Shown piece by piece: positions 5,726 to 6,237 of a DNA stretch of 6,237 nt. Below the pieces are notes generated by a model that did not search any database, was not told where the DNA came from, and saw only the letters and a program-made list of their open reading frames with translations. Origin of the DNA: an uncultured beta proteobacterium. Its GTDB lineage: Bacteria; Pseudomonadota; Gammaproteobacteria; Burkholderiales; Burkholderiaceae_C. The stretch's first letter is position 1. Each line of letters starts with the position of its first letter. The translations under genes were made by a program, and so were the position numbers. The stretch covers positions 1 through 6,237 of the forward strand of contig CAIWRE010000438.1 of assembly GCA_903914985.1 (NCBI GenBank), written 5' to 3'.

Positions 5726-6237
5726 GCGCTGCGAAACCTCGCCGCCAGCATCTCTTTGAGTACCTGGCGGCGAATCTTTTTGCCACTCTGCGCTTCAGGC
5801 ACCCACCACCAGCCGTCCGTTTGCATACTTTGGGTGGCCAATACGAAGCGGTGGCAGAAGTCGTCAAACGCCGCATCGTCAAAGTTGAAGCTGAAAATCA
5901 TGCGGCCCGTTCCCACCCAACTCAGAGCAATTCCTTGCGCACGCAAATAGTATTGCAGCAGCCAGTTGTAGCGGCTGGGCACGTCGTAGAGGACCGACCA
6001 TACGGTTTCCATGCCGGCCACACGCACGGGCACGCCGGCCGCCTGCAGGCGAGCGTTCAGCAAGGCTTGTCGCTCGCTCCAGGTCTGCGACGCTTTTGCA
6101 TAGAGCGACTCCACGTCAGGCGTGTCGAGCGACTTCAAGAACACATTCATGGCGCACATCACATATGGGTGCGCATTGAAGGTGCCGCGGGCAAAGCAAA
6201 TGTCGCCCGGCTTGTCTTCTTGAAATCGCTTCATCCA
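5722..6237 (-). CDS. Class III PLP-dependent aminotransferase (glutamate-1-semialdehyde aminomutase-like), C-terminal part
   Basis: The frame is open to the window edge (the codon at 6237-6235 is Trp), so the true start and the PLP lysine lie outside; 171 codons before the TAG are present, of an expected 400 or more. The stretch ICFARGTFNAHPYVMCAMNVFL corresponds to the G-T-x-x-x-x-P-x-x-x-A-A region of fold-type I class III aminotransferases, where the Thr contacts the PLP phosphate of the partner subunit. The rest (WSVLYDVPSRYNWLLQYYLRAQGI, then GTGRMIFSFNFDDAAFDDFCHRF) fits their small C-terminal domain. Glutamate-1-semialdehyde aminomutases are the closest familiar relatives, but the His in place of the usual Asn/Gly before Pro and the Trp-rich tail suggest a different substrate. 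It is probably not hemL itself. The gene converges on the Mpo1-like gene, and the two stop codons share 4 bp. Confidence 0.75.
   Translation of the reverse strand, partial: WMKRFQEDKPGDICFARGTFNAHPYVMCAMNVFLKSLDTPDVESLYAKASQTWSERQALLNARLQAAGVPVRVAGMETVWSVLYDVPSRYNWLLQYYLRAQGIALSWVGTGRMIFSFNFDDAAFDDFCHRFVLATQSMQTDGWWWVPEAQSGKKIRRQVLKEMLAARFRSA

Noticed and set aside
1..6237. CRISPR array, insertion sequence, tRNA or phage attachment site
   Set aside because: No direct-repeat/spacer pattern, transposase motifs, terminal inverted repeats or tRNA cloverleaf were seen on either strand.

Overview
The window looks like chromosomal DNA of a GC-rich betaproteobacterium, most likely order Burkholderiales and possibly Comamonadaceae. 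The basis is the betaproteobacterial style of the RNase P RNA, the pairing of kbl with a short-chain-dehydrogenase type threonine dehydrogenase, and the codon use. That placement is inferred from recognition, not from a search. No mobile element, CRISPR array, tRNA or rRNA is visible.

Left part (1-3091), housekeeping. The 3' half of kbl (2-amino-3-ketobutyrate CoA ligase) is followed after 9 nt by an SDR-type L-threonine 3-dehydrogenase. Together they form the two-step threonine-to-glycine plus acetyl-CoA operon. The roughly 520-base gap after it is not empty: on the minus strand it holds rnpB, the RNase P RNA, with its P1 helix, its conserved core and a -10 element. Divergent from rnpB lies cysK (cysteine synthase A), whose true start is at 2127 and which ends in a good Rho-independent terminator.

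Right part (3088-6237), a less familiar group. It contains a small membrane-anchored CxxCxxCC cysteine-cluster protein (+), a GT4 glycosyltransferase (-), a multi-membrane-segment protein with Mpo1/DUF962-like histidine motifs (+), and the C-terminal part of a class III PLP aminotransferase (-). The last two converge and overlap by 4 bp.

The main non-obvious signal is regulatory. The promoter regions of the cysteine-cluster gene, the glycosyltransferase and the Mpo1-like gene all carry 7-mers ending in TCAY and spaced 11 bp apart, the layout of PhoB (Pho box) half-sites. All three share the core TCACCAAA-n4-CAT, and two continue it into a CATAAR -10-like hexamer at identical spacing. The reading offered is a phosphate-starvation-controlled cell-envelope or lipid-remodelling group. 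The motif is seen in the sequence; the regulator and the function are inference.
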